Below, piece after piece: positions 50,701 to 57,300 of a stretch of 57,300 nt of DNA (position 1 is the stretch's first letter; each line of letters starts with the position of its first letter). Source of the stretch: [Mycobacterium] manitobense (GTDB lineage Bacteria > Actinomycetota > Actinomycetes > Mycobacteriales > Mycobacteriaceae). Under the pieces are notes generated by a model. That model had not been told where the DNA came from. It worked only from the letters and a program-made list of their open reading frames with translations, and made no database searches. The stretch covers positions 1-57,300 of the forward strand of contig NZ_JACKSJ010000014.1 in NCBI RefSeq assembly GCF_025821665.1, read 5' to 3'. Made by a program: the position numbers and the translations under genes.

Positions 50701-53700
50701 GCTCGAGGCCCTGCCGCTGACGGTCAACGGCAAATTGGACACCCGCGCGTTGCCCGCACCGGAGTACCGCGACGGCGATGGCTACCGGGCCCCCACCAAC
50801 GCCACCGAAGACATCCTGACCGGCATCTACGCCCAGGTCCTCGGCCTCGACCGCGTCGGCATCGACGACTCCTTCTTCGAACTCGGCGGCGACTCGCTGT
50901 CCGCGATGCGGGTGGTCGCGGCGGTGAACACGACACTGGGCGCCGGACTCTCCGTGGGGACGTTGTTCGAGGCGCCCACCGTGGCGGCGCTGGCGCCCCG
51001 CATCGGTGAAGAGGTCTCGGGGTTCGAGCCGTTGGAGGCCGTCGAGCGGCCGGCGGTGGTGCCGTTGTCGTTCGCGCAGAACCGGTTGTGGATCCTCGAT
51101 CAGCTGCACGGTCCGTCGCCGGTCTACAACATGGCGGTGGCGCTGCGCCTTCGCGGTGCGCTCGACGTGGAGGCGCTGCGCGCGGCGATGGCCGATGTGG
51201 TGGACCGCCACGAAAGCCTGCGCACCGTCTTCGTGGCCACCGACGGCGTCCCGCAACAGCTGGTCCTGCCGGTCGACAGAGCCCAATTCGGATGGCGGAT
51301 CGTCGACGCCACCGCCTGGTCGGCCGATCGGCTGGAGGAGGCCATCGAGGGAGCCGCCGGTCACAGCTTCGATCTGGCGGCTGAAATCCCGCTGCAGGCA
51401 ACGGTGTTCCGCCTCGCCGACGACGAGCACGTGCTGGTGGGCGTGGTGCACCACATCGCCGCCGACGGGTGGTCGATCACTCCACTGGTGGCAGACCTGG
51501 CCGTGGCGTACGAGGCGCGGGTGAGGGGCAGCGGCCAGCAGTGGGCGCCGCTTCCGGTGCAGTACGTGGATTACACGCTTTGGCAGCGCGCGCAATTGGG
51601 TGACATCGACGACCCGACCAGCCGGATCTCCGCGCAGCTGGCCTTCTGGCAGGAGACGCTGGCCGGATTGCCCGACCGACTCGAGTTGCCGACGGATCGG
51701 CCGTATCCGCCGGTGGCCGACTATCGCGGCGCCAGCGTCGCCGTGGACTGGCCGGCGCAGTTGCAGAGGCAGGTCGACGCGATCGCCCGCGAGCACAACG
51801 CGACCACGTTCATGGTGGTGCAGACCGCCCTGGCGGTGCTGCTGGGGAAGTTGAGTGGCAGTGCCGATGTGGCGGTCGGGTTCCCGATCGCCGGACGCAA
51901 CGATCCGGTCCTCGACGAGCTGGTCGGGTTCTTCGTCAACACGATGGTGCTGCGGGTCGACCTGACGGGGAACCCCACCGTCGGCGACATGCTGGAGCAG
52001 GTGCGCCGGCGCAGCCTTGCCGCGTTCGAGCACCAGGATGTGCCGTTCGAGGTGCTGGTTGACCGGATGAACCCGAACCGGTCGATGACGCATCATCCGC
52101 TAGTTCAGGTGCTGCTCGCGTGGCAGAACTTCGCGGGGCAGGGAATCGCCGCCGGCGCGGCGATGGGCGGCGTGGAAGTCAGCGAGCTTCCGGCCGCGAC
52201 CCGCACCGCACGGATGGATCTCACGTTCTCGCTGGCGGAACGATGGACCGACGACGGCGAGCCGGCCGGAATCGGTGGGTCCGTGGAGTTCCGCACCGAC
52301 GTGTTCGACACCGCAGGCATCGAGGCGCTGATCGGGCGGCTCGAGCGGGTGCTGACGACCATGTCCCTCGCCCCGGACCGTCGACTGTCGAGCATCGACG
52401 TGCTCGAGCCCAGCGAGTTGAACCGACTCGATGGATGGGCCAATCGGGCTGCGCTGGAACATGTTCGGCCGTCGGTGGCATCGATCCCCGAGCTGTTCGC
52501 CGAGCAGGTGTCGCGGTGCCCCGAGGCCGCGGCGGTGACGTTCGAGGGCCGCTCGATGACCTATCGACAGCTGGACGAGGCCTCCAATCGACTGGCGCAT
52601 CTGCTGCTCGGGCACGGTGCAGGCCCGGGGCGGCGGGTGGCGCTGTTGCTGAACCGATCGGCCGATGCGATCGCCGGGATCCTCGCGGTGCTCAAGACAG
52701 GGGCGGCCTACGTGCCGATCGACCCTGCTCACCCCGACTCGCGGATCGGCTTCGTGCTGGACGACGCCGCGCCCTCGGCGGTGCTCACCACCGGCGGGAT
52801 GGCGCAGCGGCTGAACGGCCGCGAGCTCGCGGTGATAGACATCGCCGACCCGCGACTGCAGGAGCAGCCCACGACGGGACTGGCGGCGCCGTCCGCCGAC
52901 GATGTCGCGTACCTCATCTACACATCGGGCACGACGGGCAAGCCCAAGGGCGTGGCGATCACCCATCACAACGTGACCGAGCTGTTGACGTCGGCCGGCG
53001 AACGCATGGAGCTGGGCGGGCAGGTGTGGTCCCAGTGGCACTCACTGGCCTTCGACGTGTCGGTCTGGGAGATGTGGGGAGCCCTGCTGCACGGTGGACA
53101 CCTCGTGGTCGTCTCGGAAGCGGTCGCACGCTCACCCGAGGATTTCCACGCGCTGCTCATCGACGAGCGGGTGACCGTGCTGAGCCAGACGCCGTCGGCG
53201 TTCTACGCGCTGCAGACCGTCGACGGTTTGCAGCGCGAGGCCGGTGCGCAACTGAACCTGGCGGCGGTGGTGTTCGCCGGCGAAGCGCTTGAACCGGAGC
53301 GGCTGCGACCCTGGCTGGCGGATCATCCGACACTGCCGCGACTGATCAACATGTACGGCACCACCGAGACCACGGTGCACGCCTCGTTCCGCGAGATCGT
53401 CGCCGATGACGCGAAGGGCAGCGTCAGCCCGGTCGGTGTGCCGCTGGCCAATCTGGCCTTCTTCGTACTCGACGTGTGGATGCGTCCGGTGCCCGCCGGA
53501 GTCACCGGTGAGTTGTACGTGGCGGGCCCCCAGGTCGGGGCCGGCTACGTGGGCCGCCCGGGACTGACCGGAACACGCTTCGTGGCCTGCCCGTTCGGCG
53601 CGCCCGGGGCGCGGATGTACCGCACCGGTGACCTCGTCGCGTGGAGCGTCGATGGGCAGTTGATGTACCAGGGCCGCGCCGACGAGCAGGTCAAGATCCG

Positions 53701-56700
53701 CGGATACCGAGTTGAACTGGGTGAGATCCAGAACGCGCTGGTGAAGCTCGACCAGGTGGCGCAGGCCGCGGTGATCGTGCGAGAGGACCGCCCCGGCGAC
53801 AAGCGTCTGGTGGGTTACGTCGTCGAGTCGACCAGTGGGGCACTGGATCTCGCCGCAGCGCGCACGGAGCTGGCCGAGCGCCTGCCCGCCTACATGGTTC
53901 CCGCGGCGATCGTCGTCCTGGACGCCTTGCCGCTGACGGTGAACGGCAAGCTCGACCGTCGCGCGTTGCCTGCGCCCGAATACCAGGCAGCTGACGACTA
54001 TCGCGCGCCTGCGACGGCGGTCGAGGAGGTGCTGGCCGACATCTACGCCCAGGTCCTCGGGTTGGAGCGGGTCGGTGTCGATGAGTCGTTCTTCGAACTC
54101 GGCGGCGACAGCATCCTGTCGATGCAGGTGGTCGCCCGGGCGCGGGCGGCCGGCCTGACGTGCCGGCCCCGCGATGTCCTCGTCGAGCAGACGGTGGCCG
54201 GAATGGCCCGGGTCGTCGGGGTTGCCGGTGACACCGCGGTGCGTGACGCCGGCGTGGGCCGGGTCGAGGTCACCCCGATCGTCGGCTGGCTCCGCGACAT
54301 CAGCGGCCCGGTCGGTCAGTTCAACCAGACGATGGTGGTGCAGGCGCCCGCCGGGGCCGAGGCGCCGGACGTGCGGATCCTGTTGCAGGCGTTGCTCGAT
54401 CGGCATCCCATGCTGCGGTTGCGCGTCGATGACGACGGTGCGGGGGGCTGGGCGCTGCACGTGCCCGAGCCCGGCTCGGTCGATGCCGACGCATGCGTGG
54501 AGGATGTCGATGCGGTGACCGACGAGGCACTGGTCGGTGCGCGGTCGCGGCTGGATCCGATGGCGGGCGCGATGGTGTCGGCGTTGTGGGCGTCGGCGAC
54601 CCGTCAGCTCGTGCTGGTCGTTCACCATCTCGCGGTGGACGGCGTGTCGTGGCGCATCCTCCTCGAGGACCTGAACATCGCGTGGGTGCAACACCGGAGC
54701 GGCCAGCGGATCGCGTTGCCGGAAGGGGCCACATCCTTCGCCCGGTGGTCGGCGCTGCTGGCCGAACACGCCGTCGACCCCGCGGTCGTCGCCCACGCCC
54801 AGCGCTGGCGGGAGGTGGAGTCCGCGGCGGCCGTCCTGCCTGCGCCCCGGCCCGAACAGGACACCTTCGCGACCGCCGGTCAGCTGACCGTCGAACTCGA
54901 CTCCGACATCACAGCGCGACTTCTCGGGGAGGTGCCTGCGGCGTTCCACGCCGGCGTCCAGGACATCCTGCTGATCGCTTTCGCCATGGCGTGGACGGAG
55001 TTCCTCGGTGAGCGCGGCGCCGCGATCGGTATCGACGTGGAGGGTCACGGCCGCGACGAGGAGTTGGCGGCAGAGGCGGATCTGGGCCGCACGGTCGGGT
55101 GGTTCACCGCCAAATACCCGGTGTCGCTGGCCCTCGAGCAGCCGGCCTGGACCGACGTCGTCGCCGGTGAAGCGTCGCTCGGCCACGCCGTGAAGGCGGC
55201 CAAAGAGCAACTCCGTTCTCTTCCGGACGGAATCACCTACGGCCTGCTGCGGTATCTGAATCCGGACGTCGACGTGGCCGGACCCGATCCCGTGATCGCG
55301 TTCAACTATTTCGGCCGGCTCGGTGCGGCGGACCTCACCGACGAGATGTGGAGGGTCGACCCGGACGGGCTGGCGCTGACGGCGAAGGCGACCGCTGTGC
55401 CGACACCGTTGGGGCACACCGTTGTCCTCGACGCCGGAACCCTGGACGGTACCGACGGCCCCCACGTGCGCGCGACGTGGACGTGGGCGCAGTCAGCCCT
55501 CGGCCACGATCAGATCAGCCGGGTCGCAGGGCTGTGGCAGGAGGCGCTTTCCGGCATCACCGCCCACGTCCGGCGGGGCGGCGGTGGCCTCACGCCTTCC
55601 GACATCGCGCCGGCACGGCTCACCCAGGGCCAGATCGACGGCCTGTCGCAACACCTTTCGATTACCGACGTGTTGCCGCTGACTCCGCTGCAGCGGGGGC
55701 TCTACTTCCACTCCACCACCGCGCAATCGCAGGACGACCTGTACGCGGTGCAACTCGACATCGACGTCGCCGGCGAACTCGACGCCGACCGGTTGCGTCG
55801 TGCCGTGCTCGGGGTCGTCGTCCGGCATCCCCATCTCGCGGCCCGGTTCATCGACGAGTTCGACGAACCGGTGCAGGTGATCGTCGCAGAGCCGGACATG
55901 CCCTGGCGGTACGTCGAATCGTCTGGCGACGAGCACATCGATCGTGTGCGTGCCGCCGAGCGTGCCGGGGTGCGCAAGCTGGCCGGGGAGCCGCCATTCC
56001 GGGCAGCTCTGATCCGCACCGCGGAGGACCGGCACAAACTGGTGCTGACCTACCACCACCTCGTGATGGACGGCTGGTCCACACCGATCTTGCTGCAGGA
56101 GATCTTCGCCGGCTACCTCGGGCACCGCCTGCCGGCGGCCACGCCCTATCGCAGGTACGTGACATGGCTGGCGGAGCGAGACCTCGAAGCCGCCCATTCG
56201 GTATGGCGGAATGCATTCGGGGACTTCGAGAATCCCGCATTCGTGGGGTCGGCGGACCATTCCGACGCCGGGCTGCGTGACATCGGGTCCTACCGGATCG
56301 GGACCGAGATCACCTCTGCCGTGTCAGAACTCGCCCGCGCTCAGCACACCACGGTCAACACCGTCCTGCAGGCGGCGTGGGCGCAACTGCTGTCCGTGCT
56401 GACCGGCCAGAGCGACGTGGTCTTCGGGACCGCGGTGTCCGGGCGGCCGGCTGATCTGGCCGGCGCCGACTCCATGGTCGGGTTGTTGATCAACACGGTG
56501 CCGGTGCGGGCACGAATCGCACCGGAGACGACGGCAGCCGAACTGCTCGAACAGTTGCAGCGGTTCGCCAACGACACACTCGAGCACCAGCATGTCGCGT
56601 TGAGCGAGATCCATCGCAACACCGGTCACGACCAGTTGTTCGACACCTTGTTCGTCTTCGAGAACTACCCCGTCGAGACCGACACGTTGCCGAGCATCGA

Positions 56701-57300
56701 CGGCCTGGCCATCACAGACTTCGCGACCCGTGAAGAGAACCACTACCCGCTGAGTGTTCAAGCCGTGCCCGGCGAACAGCTCTCGCTACGTGTCGAATTC
56801 GACTCCGGGGTGTTCTCCGCGACGGAAGTCGACGCATTGGCGCGACGTTTCGAGCGGGTGTTGTGGGCGATGTGTGGTGATCCGGGTCGGCGGTTGTCGT
56901 CGGTGGATGTGCTTGATGCCGGTGAGCGTGGGCAGTTGGATGTCCGTTTCGAGCGGGTGTTGTGGGCGATGTGTGGTGATCCGGGTCGGCGGTTGTCGTC
57001 GGTGGATGTGCTTGATGCCGGTGAGCGTGGGCAGTTGGATGTGTGGGGCAATCGTGGGGTGCTCGGTGCGGCTGAGGTGCCGGTGTCGATTGTGGAGTTG
57101 TTCGATGCTCAGGTGGTGCGGGCGCCGGAGGCGGTGGCGCTGACGTTTGGTGATCGTGTGTGGACCTATGGGGATTTGGACAGGTCTGCGAATCGGTTGG
57201 CGCATGTGTTGGTGTCTCGTGGGGCGCGTGCGGGTGAGTGTGTGGCTGTGGTGATGCCGCGTTCGGGTGAGGCGATCGTGGCTATTTTGGCTGTGCTCAA
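44717..57300 (+). CDS. Second multimodular non-ribosomal peptide synthetase (NRPS-2), 3' end outside the window
   Basis: The frame is open from ATG 44717 (GGGGAG four bases upstream) to the window edge, about 4,194 residues. Visible order: starter C-A-T, C-A-T, C-A-T-E, C-A(start). Carrier serines are at 988, 2060 and 3132. The N-terminus ([24 protein letters not shown], shown here in part) is nearly the same as that of NRPS-1, so both synthetases begin with a paralogous acyl-accepting C domain and each probably starts its own chain. Pockets by eye: DIWSLGEMWK, DYWSVGMVHK (threonine-like), DVWSVAMVHK. The epimerase in module 3 is followed by a DCL-type C. A 33-residue tandem duplication lies between the fourth C and A domains. 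Further modules and the release domain lie downstream. Confidence 0.95.
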   Translation, partial: MDRNDRALPLTRGQLDVWLAQQTGDSGTEWQLGLLVKIEGALDRDALEWAIQRVVREIEPGRAAFDEVDGVVVQRIVDDPAVELAFHDLSGADDGLGEVRRIATEIQSAPMPLSGPLFTFALFETRADEFYLFACCHHIVIDGFALALAGQRIASVYTAAASGTPVPPALFGSLQDVVDLESEYEASDEYLDDQAYWTRNLPSDSASESPATIGGATGEPVPPSMPTALDAGLIRRVNDLAEKLGVPRSSVLTAACALLARQWTAQSSEVVLDFPVSRRVRPESKTLPGMFAGVVPLVLSVTAPSSVTDFCAHVDARIREAVAHQRFPVHALERQARPRAMGRAAHRVGVNFLPSAAKLSFGGATATASYTNAGPVGGLGLIFSNAGDDLLLSTAGHVEAFADVTDVEAGLTRVLAAMTADPRRSLSSIDILDADQCARLDLVGNRSALTAPQRPGVSIPEAFAEQVTRAPEAVAISSDGRRLTYRELDEASNRLAQLLSEHGAGPGQRVAFLFNRSAEAIVTMLAVLKTGAAYVPIDPAHPDTRVEFMLGDAAPIAVITTAALADRLAGRDLLVIDVDDPRIAGYPATDLPAPAADDLAYVIYTSGTTGVPKGVAITHHNVTHLMASLDEAGLPAGPEQVWSQWHSYSFDISGWEIYAALLNGGQLAVVSESVARSPEDLRSLLIREQVTVLSQTPSAAGMLSPAGLESVTLLVGGEACPPDLVDRWAPGRTMINEYGPTETTMWVTTSAPLTPGPGTVPIGTPLPGTALFVLDGWMKPVPVGVVGDLYVAGHNVGVGYMGRAGLTGSRFVACPFGSGEHAPGLRMYRTGDLVRWGADGQLQYLGRADEQVKIRGHRIELGEIQAALAAVDGVGQAAVIVREDRPGDKRLVGYTTGTAEPAKVRAAVAERLPAYMVPVAVVALDALPVTVNGKLDKRALPAPEYRDGEGYRPPGNATEEILAGIFAETLAVERVGIDDSFFDLGGDSLLAMRLIAAVNAALDTKAPVRALFEAPTVAQLAPHVGDVVDVLDPLVPVERPSVVPLSFAQNRLWFLDQLHGPSPVYNMAVALRLRGALDVDALRAALADVVDRHESLRTVFVATEGVPHQLVLPGENVELGWQFADATGWSPRQLEEAIDAAAGYTFDLAAEIPLQATLLQTADDEHVLVGVVHHIAADGWSVAPLVADLAVAYAARAESRSPGWAPLPVQYVDYTLWQRAQLGDVEESGSRISGQLDYWQEALAGLPERLELPTDRPYPPVADYLGASVTVDWPAELHRSVRDVAHQHNATTFMVVQAALAVLLGRLGATSDVALGFSVAGRTDPALDELIGFFVNTLVLRVDLAGDPTVGEVLDQVRQRSLAAFEHQDVPFEVVVDRLNPTRSRTHHPLVQVLLAWQNFAGQNAGDPAAGVTLGDVEVSELPVQTRTARMDLALALGERWTVDGEPAGIGGSVEFRTDVFDGASVELMIERLARLLMTITSDSAQRLTSVDVLTDDERARLAVLGNRAVLSAPVRASTSVPVVFAEQVARCPEAVAVTCAGRSLSYRQLDEASNRLAHLLSGVGAGPGRRVGMLLPRSIEAIVAILGVLKTGAAYVPIDPAHPDTRIGFVLGDAAPVAVVTSADLAARVDGRGLVVVDVQDPGLARQPGTALAAVPAPDDIAYLIYTSGTTGVPKGVAVAHRNVIELLESLQDDLDMAGQVWTLAHSLAFDYSVWEIWGALLGGGRLVVVPESVTRSPQEFHELLVAEQVTVLSQTPSAFYALQSVDAAEPEQARRLALRTVVFGGEALEPQRLRPWLDAHPGLPRMINMYGITETTVHASFREIVDGDTDSIVSPIGVPLAHLGFFVLDRSLRPAPVGVVGELYVAGGGLAVGYVGRSGLSATRFVACPYGGPGMRMYRTGDLVRWGADGQLQYVGRADEQVKIRGYRIELGEIQAALAAVDGVTQAAVTVREDRSDDKRLIGYLTGTADPAEVRAALAQRLPAYMVPAAVMVLEALPLTVNGKLDTRALPAPEYRDGDGYRAPTNATEDILTGIYAQVLGLDRVGIDDSFFELGGDSLSAMRVVAAVNTTLGAGLSVGTLFEAPTVAALAPRIGEEVSGFEPLEAVERPAVVPLSFAQNRLWILDQLHGPSPVYNMAVALRLRGALDVEALRAAMADVVDRHESLRTVFVATDGVPQQLVLPVDRAQFGWRIVDATAWSADRLEEAIEGAAGHSFDLAAEIPLQATVFRLADDEHVLVGVVHHIAADGWSITPLVADLAVAYEARVRGSGQQWAPLPVQYVDYTLWQRAQLGDIDDPTSRISAQLAFWQETLAGLPDRLELPTDRPYPPVADYRGASVAVDWPAQLQRQVDAIAREHNATTFMVVQTALAVLLGKLSGSADVAVGFPIAGRNDPVLDELVGFFVNTMVLRVDLTGNPTVGDMLEQVRRRSLAAFEHQDVPFEVLVDRMNPNRSMTHHPLVQVLLAWQNFAGQGIAAGAAMGGVEVSELPAATRTARMDLTFSLAERWTDDGEPAGIGGSVEFRTDVFDTAGIEALIGRLERVLTTMSLAPDRRLSSIDVLEPSELNRLDGWANRAALEHVRPSVASIPELFAEQVSRCPEAAAVTFEGRSMTYRQLDEASNRLAHLLLGHGAGPGRRVALLLNRSADAIAGILAVLKTGAAYVPIDPAHPDSRIGFVLDDAAPSAVLTTGGMAQRLNGRELAVIDIADPRLQEQPTTGLAAPSADDVAYLIYTSGTTGKPKGVAITHHNVTELLTSAGERMELGGQVWSQWHSLAFDVSVWEMWGALLHGGHLVVVSEAVARSPEDFHALLIDERVTVLSQTPSAFYALQTVDGLQREAGAQLNLAAVVFAGEALEPERLRPWLADHPTLPRLINMYGTTETTVHASFREIVADDAKGSVSPVGVPLANLAFFVLDVWMRPVPAGVTGELYVAGPQVGAGYVGRPGLTGTRFVACPFGAPGARMYRTGDLVAWSVDGQLMYQGRADEQVKIRGYRVELGEIQNALVKLDQVAQAAVIVREDRPGDKRLVGYVVESTSGALDLAAARTELAERLPAYMVPAAIVVLDALPLTVNGKLDRRALPAPEYQAADDYRAPATAVEEVLADIYAQVLGLERVGVDESFFELGGDSILSMQVVARARAAGLTCRPRDVLVEQTVAGMARVVGVAGDTAVRDAGVGRVEVTPIVGWLRDISGPVGQFNQTMVVQAPAGAEAPDVRILLQALLDRHPMLRLRVDDDGAGGWALHVPEPGSVDADACVEDVDAVTDEALVGARSRLDPMAGAMVSALWASATRQLVLVVHHLAVDGVSWRILLEDLNIAWVQHRSGQRIALPEGATSFARWSALLAEHAVDPAVVAHAQRWREVESAAAVLPAPRPEQDTFATAGQLTVELDSDITARLLGEVPAAFHAGVQDILLIAFAMAWTEFLGERGAAIGIDVEGHGRDEELAAEADLGRTVGWFTAKYPVSLALEQPAWTDVVAGEASLGHAVKAAKEQLRSLPDGITYGLLRYLNPDVDVAGPDPVIAFNYFGRLGAADLTDEMWRVDPDGLALTAKATAVPTPLGHTVVLDAGTLDGTDGPHVRATWTWAQSALGHDQISRVAGLWQEALSGITAHVRRGGGGLTPSDIAPARLTQGQIDGLSQHLSITDVLPLTPLQRGLYFHSTTAQSQDDLYAVQLDIDVAGELDADRLRRAVLGVVVRHPHLAARFIDEFDEPVQVIVAEPDMPWRYVESSGDEHIDRVRAAERAGVRKLAGEPPFRAALIRTAEDRHKLVLTYHHLVMDGWSTPILLQEIFAGYLGHRLPAATPYRRYVTWLAERDLEAAHSVWRNAFGDFENPAFVGSADHSDAGLRDIGSYRIGTEITSAVSELARAQHTTVNTVLQAAWAQLLSVLTGQSDVVFGTAVSGRPADLAGADSMVGLLINTVPVRARIAPETTAAELLEQLQRFANDTLEHQHVALSEIHRNTGHDQLFDTLFVFENYPVETDTLPSIDGLAITDFATREENHYPLSVQAVPGEQLSLRVEFDSGVFSATEVDALARRFERVLWAMCGDPGRRLSSVDVLDAGERGQLDVRFERVLWAMCGDPGRRLSSVDVLDAGERGQLDVWGNRGVLGAAEVPVSIVELFDAQVVRAPEAVALTFGDRVWTYGDLDRSANRLAHVLVSRGARAGECVAVVMPRSGEAIVAILAVL
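47828..51020 (+). other. NRPS-2 module 2: C(LCL)-A-T, threonine-like
   Basis: LCL-type C with HHIAADG at 1173. The A domain (from about 1520) has [18 protein letters not shown], and pocket DYWSVGMVHK, very close to the established threonine code DFWNVGMVHK. T has GGDSL, Ser2060. A threonine hydroxyl could later serve for lactone closure or modification. Confidence 0.84.
51044..55635 (+). other. NRPS-2 module 3: C(LCL)-A-T-E
   Basis: LCL-type C with HHIAADG at 2245. The A domain (from about 2590) has pocket DVWSVAMVHK, related to that of module 2 but with Val and Ala changes. It could be another hydroxy amino acid, not assigned. T has GGDSI, Ser3132. E has HHLAVDG at 3303 and VGWFTAKYP. Expected D residue. 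Confidence 0.83.
55640..57300 (+). other. NRPS-2 module 4 (partial): C(DCL)-A start
   Basis: DCL-type C with HHLVMDG at 3780, consistent with the epimerase before it. A 33-residue direct duplication follows, then the A domain from about residue 4124, which leaves the window after about 70 residues. The DNA from about 56850 onward has a different codon style from the rest of the gene. Confidence 0.82.
56846..57042 (+). repeat. Tandem in-frame duplication of 99 bp in the C-A linker of NRPS-2 module 4
   Basis: Bases 56846-56943 and 56945-57042 are identical. The unit is 99 bp, exactly 33 codons, so the frame is kept. It encodes [13 protein letters not shown]...GQLDV twice (residues 4044-4076 and 4077-4109). 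The unit corresponds to the last helix of the C domain plus the linker, which occurs once in every other module. It is either a recent slippage or recombination event or an assembly error in a repeat-rich gene. Confidence 0.95.

Noticed and set aside
36717..57300. The GPL (glycopeptidolipid) locus mmpS4-mmpL4a-mmpL4b-mbtH-mps1
   Set aside because: Gene order is similar, but NRPS-2 lacks epimerases in its first two modules, has no Phe-type first pocket and is paired with an eight-module synthetase. No glycosyl- or methyltransferase genes are in the window.
44463..57300. A mycobactin/siderophore cluster, because of MbtH and EntF-like C and TE domains
   Set aside because: No salicylate or hydroxamate genes, no Lys/Ser-type order and no IdeR box (TTAGG...CCTAA type) were found; the EntF likeness is at domain-type level only.

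Overview
The window looks like a chromosomal segment of a mycobacterium (Mycobacterium sensu lato, probably an environmental Mycolicibacterium-type species). The evidence is very high GC with GC-rich third codon positions, a MmpS-MmpL-MmpL transporter set of the MmpS4/MmpL4 type, an MbtH protein, a haemophore-like mycobacterial secreted protein, a YkuD L,D-transpeptidase with an actinobacterial layout, and a DUF2505-type protein. No tRNA, rRNA, CRISPR array, insertion sequence or phage gene was seen.

Left flank (1-3399): the 3' end of a proline-rich gene; an exported L,D-transpeptidase (minus strand); a Tat-exported lipoprotein-like alpha/beta hydrolase of the epoxide-hydrolase type (minus); and a divergent LysR regulator (plus). 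A palindrome lies between the hydrolase and the regulator. These look like ordinary flanking genes.

Core (3400-57300): a biosynthetic cluster for non-ribosomal (lipo)peptides. NRPS-1 (4338-35579) is one uninterrupted reading frame of about 10,413 residues (about 1.1 MDa). It has eight modules: (starter C)-A-T-E / C-A-NMT-T / C-A-T / C-A-T / C-A-T-E / C-A-T / C-A-T-E / C-A-T-TE. Each E domain is followed by a DCL-type C domain, so D/L logic is consistent along the chain. Specificity pockets read by eye fall into pairs: module 1 resembles 8, 3 equals 6, 4 equals 5, giving an almost mirror-image residue order. It is preceded by about 940 bp without a gene, containing a cluster of inverted repeats.

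Downstream are a small DUF2505-like gene on the opposite strand, then a translationally coupled operon mmpS-mmpL-mmpL (36801-43060), a haemophore-like secreted protein (43323-43643), about 820 bp of gene-free sequence, and mbtH (44463-44681) leading into NRPS-2 (44717 to beyond the window end). NRPS-2 starts with a starter C domain paralogous to that of NRPS-1 and has at least C-A-T / C-A-T / C-A-T-E / C-A... Its second module has a threonine-like pocket.

Working model (inference): MbtH supports the adenylation domains of both synthetases. NRPS-1 makes an N-acylated octapeptide with D residues at positions 1, 5 and 7 and an N-methyl residue at 2, released by its EntF-like thioesterase. NRPS-2 makes a second peptide, or a second part. 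MmpS with the two MmpL proteins moves the product across the inner membrane. The layout recalls the glycopeptidolipid (GPL) locus (mmpS4-mmpL4a-mmpL4b-mbtH-mps1-mps2), but module number, epimerase placement and pockets do not fit GPL, so this looks like a separate, possibly undescribed mycobacterial lipopeptide system.
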